Positions 7,283 to 19,192 of a DNA stretch of 64,000 nucleotides are shown in pieces. The notes beneath the pieces were generated by a model. It had not been told where the DNA came from and did not search any database. It was given only the letters and a program-made list of their open reading frames with translations. The stretch lies in contig NZ_FNZM01000008.1 in NCBI RefSeq assembly GCF_900109265.1, positions 248,001 to 312,000 of the forward strand, written 5' to 3'. The first letter of the stretch is position 1, and each line of letters starts with the position of its first letter. The position numbers and the translations under genes are program-made. This DNA comes from Paraburkholderia tropica (GTDB lineage Bacteria; Pseudomonadota; Gammaproteobacteria; Burkholderiales; Burkholderiaceae).

Positions 7283-7646
7283 TTCGTTCTCCCTTCGAGT
7301 CAATGTCTTGCGTCCGGCGCGTTCCGCAGGGGAATCGCGTGCAGTGGACGGTTTGCATTGAACACGACGGCGCGCATCGCAGGCGTTGCAATTTGTAAGC
7401 AGCGGTGTGACCCGTGTTACAGCCCGCATGCGTTCTTACGCCGACAGGCGCGCACGCCGCGCTGCATGCAACACAGGCACGACACTTTTAACAACCTCGT
7501 AATAAGCGATGCGCGGGGGAAATGTGCGGATGAATGCGCCGCAAACGCGCCGGGAACGAACTGTTCGCACGCACAAAAGCAACGGGCGCGCGATGAACGC
7601 GCGCCGCGAAATACCTCATCGAACCGTTGAATTCAGCCGCTGAAAA
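7283..7646. other. Intergenic stretch between two minus-strand genes
   Basis: Holds the promoter region of the small lipoprotein and, at its right end, the waaC terminator hairpin. No gene is supported on either strand. Confidence 0.55.
7574..7605 (-). terminator. Terminator-like hairpin behind waaC
   Basis: An eight-bp GC stem (7585-7592 with 7598-7605) is followed on the minus strand, seven bases on, by TTTT. It is weak but correctly placed about 40 bases after the waaC stop. Confidence 0.5.
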
Positions 7647-8654
7647 TCACACGCTCGACACGAGCGGCGCTTTCGGCGTGCCGTCCGCATCGCGCGCGGG
7701 ATACACGCGATCGACGGCATCGATTGCCACCGAAACCGGCGGCACGTGATGACCGTCGCCGATCGAAATCGAGCGATTGGGCGCACGCACGCCGAGGTGC
7801 TCGGCATTGGTCGCCACGAAGATCATGATGGTCGGCTTGAGCAGCGCGTGCGCGAGGTGCACGAAGCCCGTATCGGTGCCGACGACGAGCGCCGAATCCT
7901 CGATACGCTGCGCGACCTGCGTGACCGTGAGGCGCGGCAGGATCGTCGCGCCAGGCACGAGCGCCGCGATCTCGCGCGCGGTGGCGTGCTCGGCGTCGGA
8001 GCCCCAGGGCAGCTCGATGCGCAGACCGCGCGCGATCAATGCGCGGCACAGCTCGCCCCAATGCTCGACCGGCCACTTCTTCTCTTCCTTCGAGGTCGCG
8101 TGGAAGATCAGCGCGGTGGGCGCGTCGGGCGCGGGCAGCGCGTTGCCGTCGCGCGGAATGCGCATCTGGAAATCGGGCGGCGTGTCGATCGTGTAGCCGA
8201 GCGCTTCGCCCGTGCTGATGCGCATGCCGAGCCACGCATCGCACTTCGGACGCGGACCGAAACGGCCGTTGTACGCGAACGCCGCGCCGCGCTCGCCGAG
8301 ATCCTGGGCGAGATAACCGAAACGGCGGCGGCCACGCGCGAGAAACGCGATGATCGCGCTTTTGTATACGCCGTGAATATCGATGACCGCGTCGTAGCGA
8401 TGCGCGCGCAGCTCGGAGATCGACTGCCAGATCGATTTGAAATCGCTCCAGCGGCGCGCTTTCTTGAAGCGGCGCAGCGGCGCGCACAGCACGCGATCGA
8501 CGCCCGCGTTCCATGCCACGATTTCCGCGAAGGCGTCGTCGACGGCCCAGTCGACGATCACGCCAGGGTACGCGCGCTGGACATCGGCCACCACGGGAAG
8601 GGCTTCGACGACGTCGCCGAGCGAAGTCACCTTGACAATCAAGACTCGTTTCAT
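7647..8654 (-). CDS. waaC: LPS heptosyltransferase I
   Basis: GT9 glycosyltransferase of 335 residues that adds the first heptose to Kdo on lipid A at the cytoplasmic face of the inner membrane. The N-terminus MKRVLIVKVTSLGDVVEALP carries the SLGD motif with the catalytic Asp14 (Asp13 in E. coli). Lys192 in the KEEKKW stretch and Asp261 in GTDTGFVHLAHA match the ADP-heptose contacts described for E. coli WaaC. The start is the ATG that gives the canonical N-terminus. A TAAAAT -10 lies at 8714-8709. It is alone here, away from other core-LPS genes. Confidence 0.95.
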   Translation of the reverse strand: MKRVLIVKVTSLGDVVEALPVVADVQRAYPGVIVDWAVDDAFAEIVAWNAGVDRVLCAPLRRFKKARRWSDFKSIWQSISELRAHRYDAVIDIHGVYKSAIIAFLARGRRRFGYLAQDLGERGAAFAYNGRFGPRPKCDAWLGMRISTGEALGYTIDTPPDFQMRIPRDGNALPAPDAPTALIFHATSKEEKKWPVEHWGELCRALIARGLRIELPWGSDAEHATAREIAALVPGATILPRLTVTQVAQRIEDSALVVGTDTGFVHLAHALLKPTIMIFVATNAEHLGVRAPNRSISIGDGHHVPPVSVAIDAVDRVYPARDADGTPKAPLVSSV

Positions 8655-9053
8655 TGTGCTGCGGACCGGCGAAGGCCCAATTCAGTGATTTGCCTGCATT
8701 TTTCCGTGATTTTAACGGACGAAGCCAGGCGCGAGTGACGGAATCCGCGTGGGAATACGCAGGTTTTCCCTGCCCTGATTGCCAGCTTGGCCGATTCGGG
8801 CGGATGGCAGTCTCGCCGGGACGCGCGCGGCCGCTATGCGCCCTCTTTTTTGTCCGCGCAAAAGAAGGAGCCCGGCGCGCGGCAACGGGCGAAAAATTCG
8901 CACTGTTGCCGCGCGCCGGGCTCCCGCCGGGCTGCTTGCGCCGCGGACCGCGCCCGAACGTCAGTCGATCACGACGAGCGCGGGCCTCCCCTGCAGCGTT
9001 GCGCTCAAGCGGACGAATGGTCGACGCGCGAGCTCACACGAAGCGCGCGAGCC
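8655..9053. other. Intergenic stretch with a large inverted repeat
   Basis: Carries the waaC promoter (minus-strand TAAAAT at 8709-8714) and the 20-bp inverted repeat at 8867-8924. No coding potential is supported elsewhere. Confidence 0.55.
8867..8924 (-). terminator. 20-bp perfect stem-loop, probable terminator of the YXWGXW gene
   Basis: GGAGCCCGGCGCGCGGCAAC at 8867-8886 pairs perfectly with 8905-8924 across an 18-base AT-rich loop. On the minus strand it is followed by TTCTTTT, so it fits a terminator for the leftward gene ending at 9054. Confidence 0.7.
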
Positions 9054-9368
9054 TCAAGCGGCCCAGTGGCCTTCGACCCAGTGCCAGTTCGGACCATGCG
9101 CGATCCAGTGGCCCGGCACCCAGTGATAGCCCACGCGTTCGGCTTGCCAGTGGCCGCCGATCCAGACGTAGCGGCCGTGATCCCAGCGCCAGTGGCCCTT
9201 GTCCCAGACGTAGCCGGCGCGCGGCGCGGGCACGACTTCGATGCGCTCGACGGGCGGCGCGCTCGGCGCAACGACGATGACTTCGGCGAACGCAGGCGCA
9301 GCGACAGCGCACGCACCGGCGACGACGATCGCGGTTTTGGCAACGAGCAGGCGGATGGAATTGTTCAT
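9054..9368 (-). CDS. YXWGXW-repeat secreted protein
   Basis: Exported protein of 104 residues. A signal peptide (about 1-27, ending AAPAFA) is followed by a Pro-rich stretch and then four or more aromatic units of the type YVWDKGHWRWD, YVWIGGHW, YHWVPGHWI and WHWVEGHW, the hallmark of the YXWGXW domain family. The family's function is not known; members are periplasmic or surface proteins of proteobacteria. ATG 9368 is chosen because it starts the signal peptide; the longer upstream frame is not needed. A strong hairpin lies downstream. Confidence 0.88.
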   Translation of the reverse strand: MNNSIRLLVAKTAIVVAGACAVAAPAFAEVIVVAPSAPPVERIEVVPAPRAGYVWDKGHWRWDHGRYVWIGGHWQAERVGYHWVPGHWIAHGPNWHWVEGHWAA

Positions 9369-9627
9369 GTTGATCACCCTTGAGTAAGACGCCATGAGTG
9401 GCGTTACCGGATCAATGCGCGAGCACGACGCCGCGCTGACAGCGGCCGTGTAACCACGCAGGGTGAAGTGAAACCGAATATTTCGGTCAGGCAAGGAATG
9501 CGCGAAGGCGGTGAAAACGACGCGGCGAACAGACGCTGCAAACAGCGGCGCGAGACGTCGTGAAGTCAGCCGCCGTCCGCCAAATTGAGATGCGCGCGGC
9601 GCAAACCGGCCGCGCGCAATGCCTTCA

Positions 9628-9882
9628 TCAGGCCTGCGGAATCTCGATCTTGACCTCGAGCACTTCGAGGTCGTCCTGGCGTTCGAGGCTCACGCGGATA
9701 TCGTCGTCGGAGATCTTCACGTACTTCGAGATCACCGCGACCAGTTCACGTTGGAGGGCCGGCAGATAATCGGCGGGCGGATGGCCGCCTGCGCGCTCGT
9801 GAGCGATGATGAGCTGCAGGCGTTCCTTCGCTACCGAGGCGGACTTCTTCTTCTCGCCGAGAAAAAACGAAAGAAACGACAT
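9628..9882 (-). CDS. minE: Cell division topological specificity factor MinE
   Basis: 84-residue protein that stimulates MinD ATPase and drives pole-to-pole oscillation of MinCD. The N-terminal [12 protein letters not shown] amphipathic membrane-targeting helix and the anti-MinCD segment at about 15-32 ([16 protein letters not shown]) are intact, and the C-terminal topological specificity domain ends EVKIEIPQA. It is the last gene of minCDE, 14 bases after minD. Confidence 0.97.
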   Translation of the reverse strand: MSFLSFFLGEKKKSASVAKERLQLIIAHERAGGHPPADYLPALQRELVAVISKYVKISDDDIRVSLERQDDLEVLEVKIEIPQA

Positions 9883-9896
9883 GGCGTGCGCCTCCC

Positions 9897-10712
9897 TTAC
9901 TTGCTACCGAACAGGCGCTGCAGGAGCCCCGGCTTCTGGTAATCGGTGAAACGAAGCGACTTCTCCTCGCCGAGAAAACGCGACACGACATCCTTGTACG
10001 CTTCCGCGACGTCGGTGCCGTCGAGATGGACAGCCGGCAAGCCCTGGTTCGACGCGTGCAGCACGGCTTCCGATTCCGGAATCACACCGATCAGATCGAT
10101 ACGCAGGATTTCCGAAATGTCCGACAGCGACAGCATCTCGCCTTCGTTGACGCGCTTCGGGCTGTAACGCGTGATCAGCAGATGTTCCTTGATCGGATCC
10201 TTGCCTTCGATCGCGCGCTTCGTCTTCGACGACAGCATGCCGAGAATGCGGTCCGAGTCGCGCACCGACGACACTTCCGGATTCGTCACGATGAGCGCTT
10301 CGTCGGCGAAATGCATCGCCAGCATCGCGCCCGACTCGATACCCGCGGGCGAATCGCACACGATGTATTCGAAGTCCATCTTGCGCAGATCCTCGATCAC
10401 CTTTTCCACGCCTTCCTTCGTGAGCGCGTCTTTATCGCGCGTCTGCGAGGCGGGCAGGATGAAGAGGTTTTCGCACTTCTTGTCCTTGATGAGCGCCTGA
10501 TTGAGGTTCGCTTCACCCTGGATCACGTTGATCAGGTCGTACACGACGCGGCGCTCGCAACCCATGATGAGGTCGAGATTGCGCAGACCCACGTCGAAGT
10601 CGATGACCGCGGTCTTGTGGCCGCGCAACGCGAGGCCCGATGCGAAACTCGCGCTCGTGGTCGTTTTGCCGACGCCACCTTTGCCCGAAGTCACCACAAT
10701 GATTTTTGCCAT
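9897..10712 (-). CDS. minD: Septum site-determining ATPase MinD
   Basis: 271-residue ParA/MinD ATPase that binds the membrane in its ATP form and recruits MinC. The deviant Walker A motif GKGGVGKTT is at 10-18 with Lys11 and Lys16, the switch residues follow in [11 protein letters not shown], and the C-terminal amphipathic membrane helix is [10 protein letters not shown]. Length equals that of E. coli MinD (270). It sits between minC and minE and is probably cotranscribed, since gaps are 95 and 14 bases. Confidence 0.98.
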   Translation of the reverse strand: MAKIIVVTSGKGGVGKTTTSASFASGLALRGHKTAVIDFDVGLRNLDLIMGCERRVVYDLINVIQGEANLNQALIKDKKCENLFILPASQTRDKDALTKEGVEKVIEDLRKMDFEYIVCDSPAGIESGAMLAMHFADEALIVTNPEVSSVRDSDRILGMLSSKTKRAIEGKDPIKEHLLITRYSPKRVNEGEMLSLSDISEILRIDLIGVIPESEAVLHASNQGLPAVHLDGTDVAEAYKDVVSRFLGEEKSLRFTDYQKPGLLQRLFGSK

Positions 10713-10807
10713 TCCCTTACCTTGCGTTCGTCAGTTTCTCAGTTTGGTCTCATCGCGTGCCGCATGCGAGCGCCCCGCACATCACGCGCGGGCGCACGAG
10801 CGGCGAC

Positions 10808-11659
10808 TCAGGTGAGCCTCAACGGTTCGATCAACAGCTTTTCTTCGTCGAGCCGGATTTGCGCCGGCTTGCCCCGCACGTCGTCGGCGAGTGGAACTTC
10901 AGTGGTACGGTAGATGCCCGCGATCGAAATGAGTTCCGCCTCGAGGCTCGTGCAAAAAATGCGCGCGTCGTGATTGCCATGCACGCCCGCGAGTGCGCGG
11001 CCGCGCAACGGCGCGTAAATATGGATGTTGCCCTCGGCGATCACCTCGGCGCCGTTCGACACCATGCCGAGCACCACGAGGTCGCCCTTCGCGTAGACGC
11101 GCTGGCCCGAACGCAGCGGACGGTCGACCACCAGCGTGGGTTCCTTGGGCGCGTTGCGCGACGGGGTTTCCGCCAGCGTTTCCGTGACCGGCTCTTCTGC
11201 GGCCGTCGTGGCGGGAAAGAGTTCCGGCTGCGCGGCGCCTTTGTCGGCTGAAGCCGGCGCATTGGCGGCTTCGGCCTGCGGCGCGGCGCTGTGTTCCACG
11301 CCGGTGTCGGCGTCGGCGCCGCCCTTCGCGTGGGCGCCGCGCTTGTCGCGCGCTTCGAGGAACGGCAGTCCGGCTTCGGCGGCCCAACCGTGCTGGGCGG
11401 CCTGCGCGACCACGCCGACGGGGCGCATGCGCACGCTTTCGAGCAGGCGCGCGATGTCGCCGAGCGCGACCTGCTCGCCATCGGCGAGACGCCGGATGTC
11501 GATGGCCACGGTATCGTTGGCGAAGAATTCCGGGGTCGCCTCGAAGCGCCGCGTGAGTTCGGCGCGCATCGCATCGAGTTCAGTCGTTTTGACCACGAAC
11601 AGAAGCGTATCGACTGAACCGCTCTTCAGTTCAAAATATGGCGATTTCCTGGGCGACAT
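10808..11659 (-). CDS. minC: Septum formation inhibitor MinC, with long linker
   Basis: FtsZ-antagonist of 283 residues. The N-terminal domain is about 1-103. The C-terminal beta-helical MinD-binding and dimerisation domain is about 174-283 ([27 protein letters not shown]). Between them lies a roughly 70-residue low-complexity linker rich in Ala, Glu, Pro and Asp, much longer than in E. coli MinC (231 residues in total). This is first in minCDE; a minus-strand TAAAAT at 11684-11689 is a plausible -10 close to the start. Confidence 0.96.
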   Translation of the reverse strand: MSPRKSPYFELKSGSVDTLLFVVKTTELDAMRAELTRRFEATPEFFANDTVAIDIRRLADGEQVALGDIARLLESVRMRPVGVVAQAAQHGWAAEAGLPFLEARDKRGAHAKGGADADTGVEHSAAPQAEAANAPASADKGAAQPELFPATTAAEEPVTETLAETPSRNAPKEPTLVVDRPLRSGQRVYAKGDLVVLGMVSNGAEVIAEGNIHIYAPLRGRALAGVHGNHDARIFCTSLEAELISIAGIYRTTEVPLADDVRGKPAQIRLDEEKLLIEPLRLT

Positions 11660-11683
11660 GGCGATCGGCGAAAAATTTTGCGT

Positions 11684-11689
11684 ATTTTA
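11684..11689 (-). promoter_or_regulatory. -10-like box of the min operon
   Basis: TAAAAT on the minus strand, 25 bases before the minC start. No clear -35 is present. Confidence 0.35.
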
Positions 11690-11897
11690 CAGGCGTCGAC
11701 GCACACAGCCATCATTTTTAATGGCCTGGCATGCTGCGGCAAGGGGTCGAGGCGAGAACGACGCCGCGAACGACGTCATGGCGGACGCCGTGCCGACGCC
11801 ACGACGCGCAGGCGCAGTGGCATCCGGCGCGTCACGACGGCATCGACGACAGAATCAGGGAACGAAAAGACAGCAGGGACACGGCTAAAAAAACCGC

Positions 11898-11925
11898 AAA
11901 AAACCGGCAAAAAAATCGCAGCCGG
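11898..11925 (-). terminator. Terminator-like T-rich tail of the GNAT gene
   Basis: On the minus strand CCGGC and GCCGG can pair and are followed by six T; two more T-runs lie close by. The stem is short but this is the right place after the GNAT stop at 11935. Confidence 0.45.
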
Positions 11926-11934
11926 CGCGCGGCC

Positions 11935-12471
11935 TCATTGCGCCGGGGCTGGCTGGGCGAGGTCGCACACGTCGCGCACGAGCAGCGTTTCCCATTGCTC
12001 CGGCGAGTGCTGGCTACGCGCGTGATCGCCCGTGGGGCCGAAGCCGAGACGCTCGTAGAAGCGCATGGCGGTGGTGTTCGAATCGGTGACCCAGGCGTAG
12101 ACCTGCGTCGCGCCTTCGCTCACGAGCCATTCGAGCGCCGCGTTCAACAGCAACTCCCCGCCACGCAGATGACGCACGGCAGGCGCCACCCAGAGCGCCA
12201 ACACGAACGCGCGCCGCGCGGGCGCACTCTCGAAATTCGCGCCGATCAGCCCCGCCGGATGCCCCTCGGTATAGAGGATGAACGAGGTGGCCGCATGCGA
12301 GTCGGCATGGCGCGCGGCCGCCGCGTCGTAGACGGCTGCGTCGGCGGACAGCGCATCTTCGAGCGAGTCGCCGAACGCATAAGGTGCGTCGCGCAGCGAA
12401 GCGGTACGAAGCTCGCGGAGCACGGCACCCTGATCGGCAACGATACGGCGAACGGTCAGTGACGGACTCAT
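11935..12471 (-). CDS. GNAT-family N-acetyltransferase
   Basis: Acetyl-CoA-dependent acyltransferase of 178 residues. The fold is seen in the central strand ALWVAPAVRHLRGGELLLNAALEWL, a degenerate acetyl-CoA loop of the V-x-x-x-x-R-x-x-G type at about 95-107, and the C-terminal NTTAMRFYERLGFGPTG, which is the usual motif B. The substrate cannot be predicted; small-molecule or protein amines are possible. It lies 154 bases downstream of map on the same strand and may be read through from it. Confidence 0.88.
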   Translation of the reverse strand: MSPSLTVRRIVADQGAVLRELRTASLRDAPYAFGDSLEDALSADAAVYDAAAARHADSHAATSFILYTEGHPAGLIGANFESAPARRAFVLALWVAPAVRHLRGGELLLNAALEWLVSEGATQVYAWVTDSNTTAMRFYERLGFGPTGDHARSQHSPEQWETLLVRDVCDLAQPAPAQ

Positions 12472-12625
12472 GCAGTCGTAAACCCCAATAAAGCACTAAC
12501 GCGTAGCTTTAACCGAACTGGCCAGAGAGTCAAATCCTTATTTGACGAAAACGTTCCCCGAGCGCCATCCGCGCGGAACTTCAGCGCGCACTTGACAGAG
12601 CGGCCGAGCGGCCGCACACCCGCCA

Positions 12626-13411
12626 TCACGGCGCTTCGTAGCTGCCCGTGCCGTCCGGCCAGGGCGTCAGCAGCTCGTAGCCGTCGTCGGTGACGGCGAC
12701 CATGTGTTCCCACTGGGCGGAGAGCGAGCGGTCCTTGGTGACCACGGTCCAGCCGTCGCGCTGCACCGTCGTGCCGGCGCGGCCCGCGTTCACCATCGGC
12801 TCGATCGTGAAGACCATGCCCGGCTTCAGGCGCAGGCCCTGCCCCGGCTGGCCGTAGTGCAGCACCTGCGGCTCCTCGTGATAGACCTTGCCGATGCCGT
12901 GGCCGCAATACTCGCGCACGATCGAGAAGCCGTCGGCCTGCGCGCGCTTCTGGATCGCGTGGCCGACGTCGCCGAGCGTCGCGCCCGGCTTCACCTGGCG
13001 AATGCCCGCGAGCATCGCCTCGTAGGTGGTGTCGATCAGCTGGCGACCAACCGGGCTCGGGGTGCCGACCGTGTACATGCGGCTCGTGTCCCCGAAATAG
13101 CCGTCCTTGATCACGGCCACGTCGATGTTGATGATGTCGCCGTCCTTGAGGACTTCGCCGCGGCTCGGAATGCCGTGGCAGACGACCGAGTTGACCGACG
13201 CGCAGATCGTCTTCGGAAAGCCGAGGTAGCCGACGTTGGCCGGCACGGCCTTGAGCGTGTTGACGATGAAATCGTTGCAGATCGCGTCGAGGTCGTCGGT
13301 GGAGACGCCGGGCTTGACGTGTTCGCCGATCATGGCGAGCACGTCGGCGGCGAGGCGGCCCGAGATGCGCAGACGCGCGATGTCGTCCGCGGATTTGTAG
13401 GTGATAGCCAT
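12626..13411 (-). CDS. map: Methionine aminopeptidase, type I
   Basis: Removes the initiator methionine from nascent proteins at the ribosome. In the 261-residue frame from ATG 13411 all active-site residues fall on the E. coli numbers: His79, Asp97, Asp108, His171, Glu204 and Glu235 (in CHGIPS, INIDVAV, YFGDTS, CGHGIGK, FTIEPM and QWEHMV). The ORF extends another 44 codons upstream, but only this start gives the usual MAITYKS N-terminus. Transcribed away from the glycosyltransferase at 13598. Confidence 0.98.
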   Translation of the reverse strand: MAITYKSADDIARLRISGRLAADVLAMIGEHVKPGVSTDDLDAICNDFIVNTLKAVPANVGYLGFPKTICASVNSVVCHGIPSRGEVLKDGDIINIDVAVIKDGYFGDTSRMYTVGTPSPVGRQLIDTTYEAMLAGIRQVKPGATLGDVGHAIQKRAQADGFSIVREYCGHGIGKVYHEEPQVLHYGQPGQGLRLKPGMVFTIEPMVNAGRAGTTVQRDGWTVVTKDRSLSAQWEHMVAVTDDGYELLTPWPDGTGSYEAP

Positions 13412-13597
13412 CTGAGACTCAGGTGAGCGCGGCGCCGCCTGAGCGATCCGCCACGCATACAAAGGAGCAAACGTGCATTGTACCGGGGCGTTGCCGCGCT
13501 CCGGCCGGCCGACATTCGGAACTGTCCGATTGTCCGCGCGCAAGCCGCCATCAAGAATGGGAATTATCTTACAACGACATGAGCGGAACGCCAGGTC

Positions 13598-14386
13598 ATG
13601 GATTCATCCACCACTTCCCGCACGGCGGCACCGGCCACGCCCCTGAACGTGCTGATCGCCCTGCCCACCTACGACAACTCGGTGCACTTCGACTTCGCGA
13701 TGGCGCTCGCGCGCCTGATGGAGACGTTCAAGGCCACCGACGTGAACTTCCAGTACATCCACACGGCCTCGTCGCACATCATTCGGGCGCGCAACTTCTT
13801 CGCCAGCTATTTCCTGAGCCACCCGGAGTTCACGCACATCCTGTTTCTCGACACCGACATGGCCTTCTCGCCCGAAGCCATTCCGCGCCTGCTGGCCGGC
13901 GACAAACCGGTCGCCGGGATCGCCTGCCCGTATCGCCACTTCGAGCGCAACACGACCATCACGGCGGCGGACGTGGGCCTGACGCTGGCCGAGTGGCAGG
14001 AAAAGACCGTGGACTACAACACCGCGATGCTCGCCGACGCGCACGGTAACGTTTCGGTCGACAATGGCTGGACCGAGGTGAACCACATCGGCACGGGTAT
14101 TTTCCTCGTGCGCCGCGACGCGATCGAAGCCGTCGCGCCGGTCACGCAGCTTTATCGGCCGCCCGCGCAATACGCGCCCTATCTGCCCGACGGCCGCTTT
14201 CACGCCTTCTTCGATACGGTCGGCGAGCAAGGCGTGTATCTGTCGGAGGATCTGTCGTTCTGTCGGCGCGTGCGGCAGGTGGGACTTTCGGTGTGGGCGC
14301 TCGTCGATGAAAAGATCGTGCATCACGGCACGTCGGCCATCTCGGGCACGTATCTGCGCGCGCTGGAGCGGCGTGGGCGTGATTGA
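13598..14386 (+). CDS. Glycosyltransferase-like protein, GT-A fold
   Basis: 262-residue cytosolic protein with a GT-A-like layout: an N-terminal strand LNVLIALPTYDN, the HIIRARNFFAS helix, and the metal/nucleotide-sugar DxD motif as LFLDTDMAF with DTD at 85-87. A later SEDLSFCRRVRQ segment corresponds to the acceptor-side acid and is followed by HHGTSAISG. Acceptor and donor are unknown. No surface-polysaccharide genes surround it. The start at ATG 13598 is the only one keeping the N-terminus short. A terminator follows at 14424. Confidence 0.8.
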   Translation: MDSSTTSRTAAPATPLNVLIALPTYDNSVHFDFAMALARLMETFKATDVNFQYIHTASSHIIRARNFFASYFLSHPEFTHILFLDTDMAFSPEAIPRLLAGDKPVAGIACPYRHFERNTTITAADVGLTLAEWQEKTVDYNTAMLADAHGNVSVDNGWTEVNHIGTGIFLVRRDAIEAVAPVTQLYRPPAQYAPYLPDGRFHAFFDTVGEQGVYLSEDLSFCRRVRQVGLSVWALVDEKIVHHGTSAISGTYLRALERRGRD

Positions 14387-14423
14387 TTGAACCTGTTAGC
14401 GCCGAAAGCGGCGCTACAAAGCA

Positions 14424-14458
14424 AAAACCCCCGCAGCGGTTAAGCATGCAGGGGTTTT
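14424..14458. terminator. Bidirectional terminator between the glycosyltransferase and tRNA-Ser
   Basis: AAAACCCC pairs with GGGGTTTT, with extra GC pairs inside. It serves the rightward gene and the leftward tRNA. Confidence 0.75.
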
Positions 14459-14465
14459 CAGAATT

Positions 14466-14556
<91 letters not shown>

Positions 14557-14624
14557 GGGGTACTGCTTTTTTACTGCGTTTTTTACTGCTTCTCAGGTCT
14601 TGGTCGGCGACCAGAGAAGCGAAG

Positions 14625-14652
14625 ATTATAGAACATAATTTGAATCCTGCAA
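14625..14652 (-). promoter_or_regulatory. tRNA-Ser promoter
   Basis: On the minus strand TTGCAG, a 16-base spacer and TATAAT. Transcription would start about 60-65 bases upstream of the tRNA. A TGCAGGATTC inverted repeat (14642-14651 and 14682-14691) overlaps the -35. Confidence 0.6.
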
Positions 14653-14700
14653 GCCCTTTTACGAAAAAAATTTCGGGGCGATGCAGGATTCATGTGCCGA

Positions 14701-17435
<2,735 letters not shown>

Positions 17436-17791
17436 GACGTTTTCGCGATAATGTCGGCTAAGTGACGCTGCGGCGAGTTTGCAACTGATTGCAATGCGTG
17501 CTGCACGGCCTGCGCGCTGTTCGCGCCCTCAAACCGCGCCGCCGCGCCAGCCCTGCATTATGACAGCCGGCGCCGCCGCGCGAGGCACGGCCGGGCCAGT
17601 GGCGCGCGGCAAAGGTCGCCGTGAAACCGGGCCGGACAAAGCGCCAGAAGAGACACACGCGAGACACAGGCGAGACACACCACGCGCACGACGCGTCAGC
17701 CAGACAGCCGCGCCGCGCGTTGAAAAGCCAGCGCGCGCCGCCTGCCGGCCAGCACGACACCAGACATACGACACAGAGGACACGCTTTCCC
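17436..17791. other. Divergent intergenic region between rarA and the cytX-like gene
   Basis: Promoter region for both genes. It contains an 11-base tandem repeat, GAGACACACGC-like, three times at 17650-17682. I looked for a TPP riboswitch, usual before cytX-type genes, and found no matching conserved core. Confidence 0.5.
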
Positions 17792-19111
17792 ATGACTCAA
17801 GACCCGCAAGCCGGCGCCGACGCCGGCTCGACCTACGCGCCCAACGTGCCCGTGCCCGACGCGCGCCGCCAGTTCCGCACCGGCGACGCCTTCGCGCTGT
17901 GGTTCTCGCTCGGCATCGGCCTGCTGGTCGCGCAGGCGGGCGCCCTGCTCGTGCCCGGCCTCTCGCTGCCGCACGCGCTGCTCGCCATCGGCATCGGCAG
18001 CGTGATCGGCGTGGTGCTGCTCGCGCTCGCGGGCGTGATCGGCACCGACACCGGCCTCGCGGCCATGTCCTCGCTGCGCCCGACGCTCGGCATTCGCGGC
18101 GCGTCGATTCCGGCCGTCATCAACATGGTGCAGCTCGTGGGCTGGGGCTCGTTCGAGATCATCGTGATGCGCGATTCCGCCGACGCGCTCGCCAAACAGG
18201 CCTTCGGCCTCTCGATGCCGCTCGTCTGGACCGTGATCTTCGGTCTGCTGGCGACGCTGCTCGCAATCAGCGGTCCGCTCTCGTTCGTGCGCCGCTTCCT
18301 GCGCACGTGGGGCATCTGGCTGCTGCTCGCGGGCGCGGCGTGGCTCACGTGGAGCCTGCTCGCCCAGCACGACATCCACGCGCTGATGCAGCGTCCCGGC
18401 ACGGGCGAGATGCCGTTCGGCAGCGCGATCGACCTCGTGGTGGCGATGCCGCTTTCGTGGCTGCCGCTGATCGCCGACTACACGCGTTTCGGCCGCAAGG
18501 CGGGTGAAACCTTCCGTGGCACGCTGTTCGGCTATGGCATCGCGAACCTGTGGTTCTACGCGCTCGGCGCGATCTACGGCCTCGCGGCGGGCGGCGGCGA
18601 CGCGCTGCTGACCACGGCGCTCGCGCAGGCGGGCGGCGGTCTCGCGCTGCTGCTGGTGCTGATCGACGAAATCGACAACGCCTTCGCCGACATCCACTCG
18701 GCGGCCGTCTCGACCGGCACGTTCTGGACGCGCGGCAGCGTGCCCTGGCTGTCGGCGGCATTCGGCGCGATCTGCACGCTGATCGGCCTCGTGGTGCCGA
18801 TGGCGAAGTACGAGAACTTCCTGCTGTTCATCGGCTCGGTGTTCGCGCCGCTGTTCGGCGTGGTGCTCGCCGATCACTTCATCGTGCGCCGCCGCCGCAT
18901 CGACGCCAATGCGCTCGCCGATCTGAGCGGCACGTACGGCTATTCGGGAGGCTGGCACGTGAGCGCGTTCATTGCGTGGGCGCTCGGCATCGGCGCGTAT
19001 CACGCGCTCAATCAATGGCTGCCGAACCTGGGCGCGACGCTGCCCGCGCTCGTCGTGGGCGCGCTGTGCTATCTCGTGCTCGCGGGACGCCGACGCGCGG
19101 CTTACGCATAA
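17792..19111 (+). CDS. cytX: NCS1-family permease, CytX-like (putative hydroxymethylpyrimidine transporter)
   Basis: Inner-membrane permease of 439 residues with about 12 hydrophobic segments, of the nucleobase:cation symporter-1 family. The pattern ending MVQLVGWGSFEIIVM and PLSWLPLIADYTRFGR, and the later DEIDNAFADIHSAA, fit the CytX branch linked to thiamine precursor uptake; cytosine or another nucleobase remains possible. ATG 17792 with AGAGGA upstream is chosen; the longer frame from 17621 lies in low-complexity DNA. No thiamine gene is adjacent. Confidence 0.82.
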   Translation: MTQDPQAGADAGSTYAPNVPVPDARRQFRTGDAFALWFSLGIGLLVAQAGALLVPGLSLPHALLAIGIGSVIGVVLLALAGVIGTDTGLAAMSSLRPTLGIRGASIPAVINMVQLVGWGSFEIIVMRDSADALAKQAFGLSMPLVWTVIFGLLATLLAISGPLSFVRRFLRTWGIWLLLAGAAWLTWSLLAQHDIHALMQRPGTGEMPFGSAIDLVVAMPLSWLPLIADYTRFGRKAGETFRGTLFGYGIANLWFYALGAIYGLAAGGGDALLTTALAQAGGGLALLLVLIDEIDNAFADIHSAAVSTGTFWTRGSVPWLSAAFGAICTLIGLVVPMAKYENFLLFIGSVFAPLFGVVLADHFIVRRRRIDANALADLSGTYGYSGGWHVSAFIAWALGIGAYHALNQWLPNLGATLPALVVGALCYLVLAGRRRAAYA

Positions 19112-19135
19112 CGCCCGGCCCAACGCCCGCGCCAT

Positions 19136-19169
19136 AAAAAAACGCCACGCTTCGCAGCGTGGCGTTTTT
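19136..19169. terminator. Bidirectional terminator
   Basis: A 13-bp stem, AAAAACGCCACGC with GCGTGGCGTTTTT, between the convergent cytX-like gene and bioB. Confidence 0.93.
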
Positions 19170-19192
19170 GTTTTCAGCCCGTAAAAAGCGGC

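Noticed and set aside
17436..17791. TPP riboswitch before the cytX-like gene
   Set aside because: No CTGAGA / ACCTGATCTGG-like core could be found; only an 11-base tandem repeat is present.
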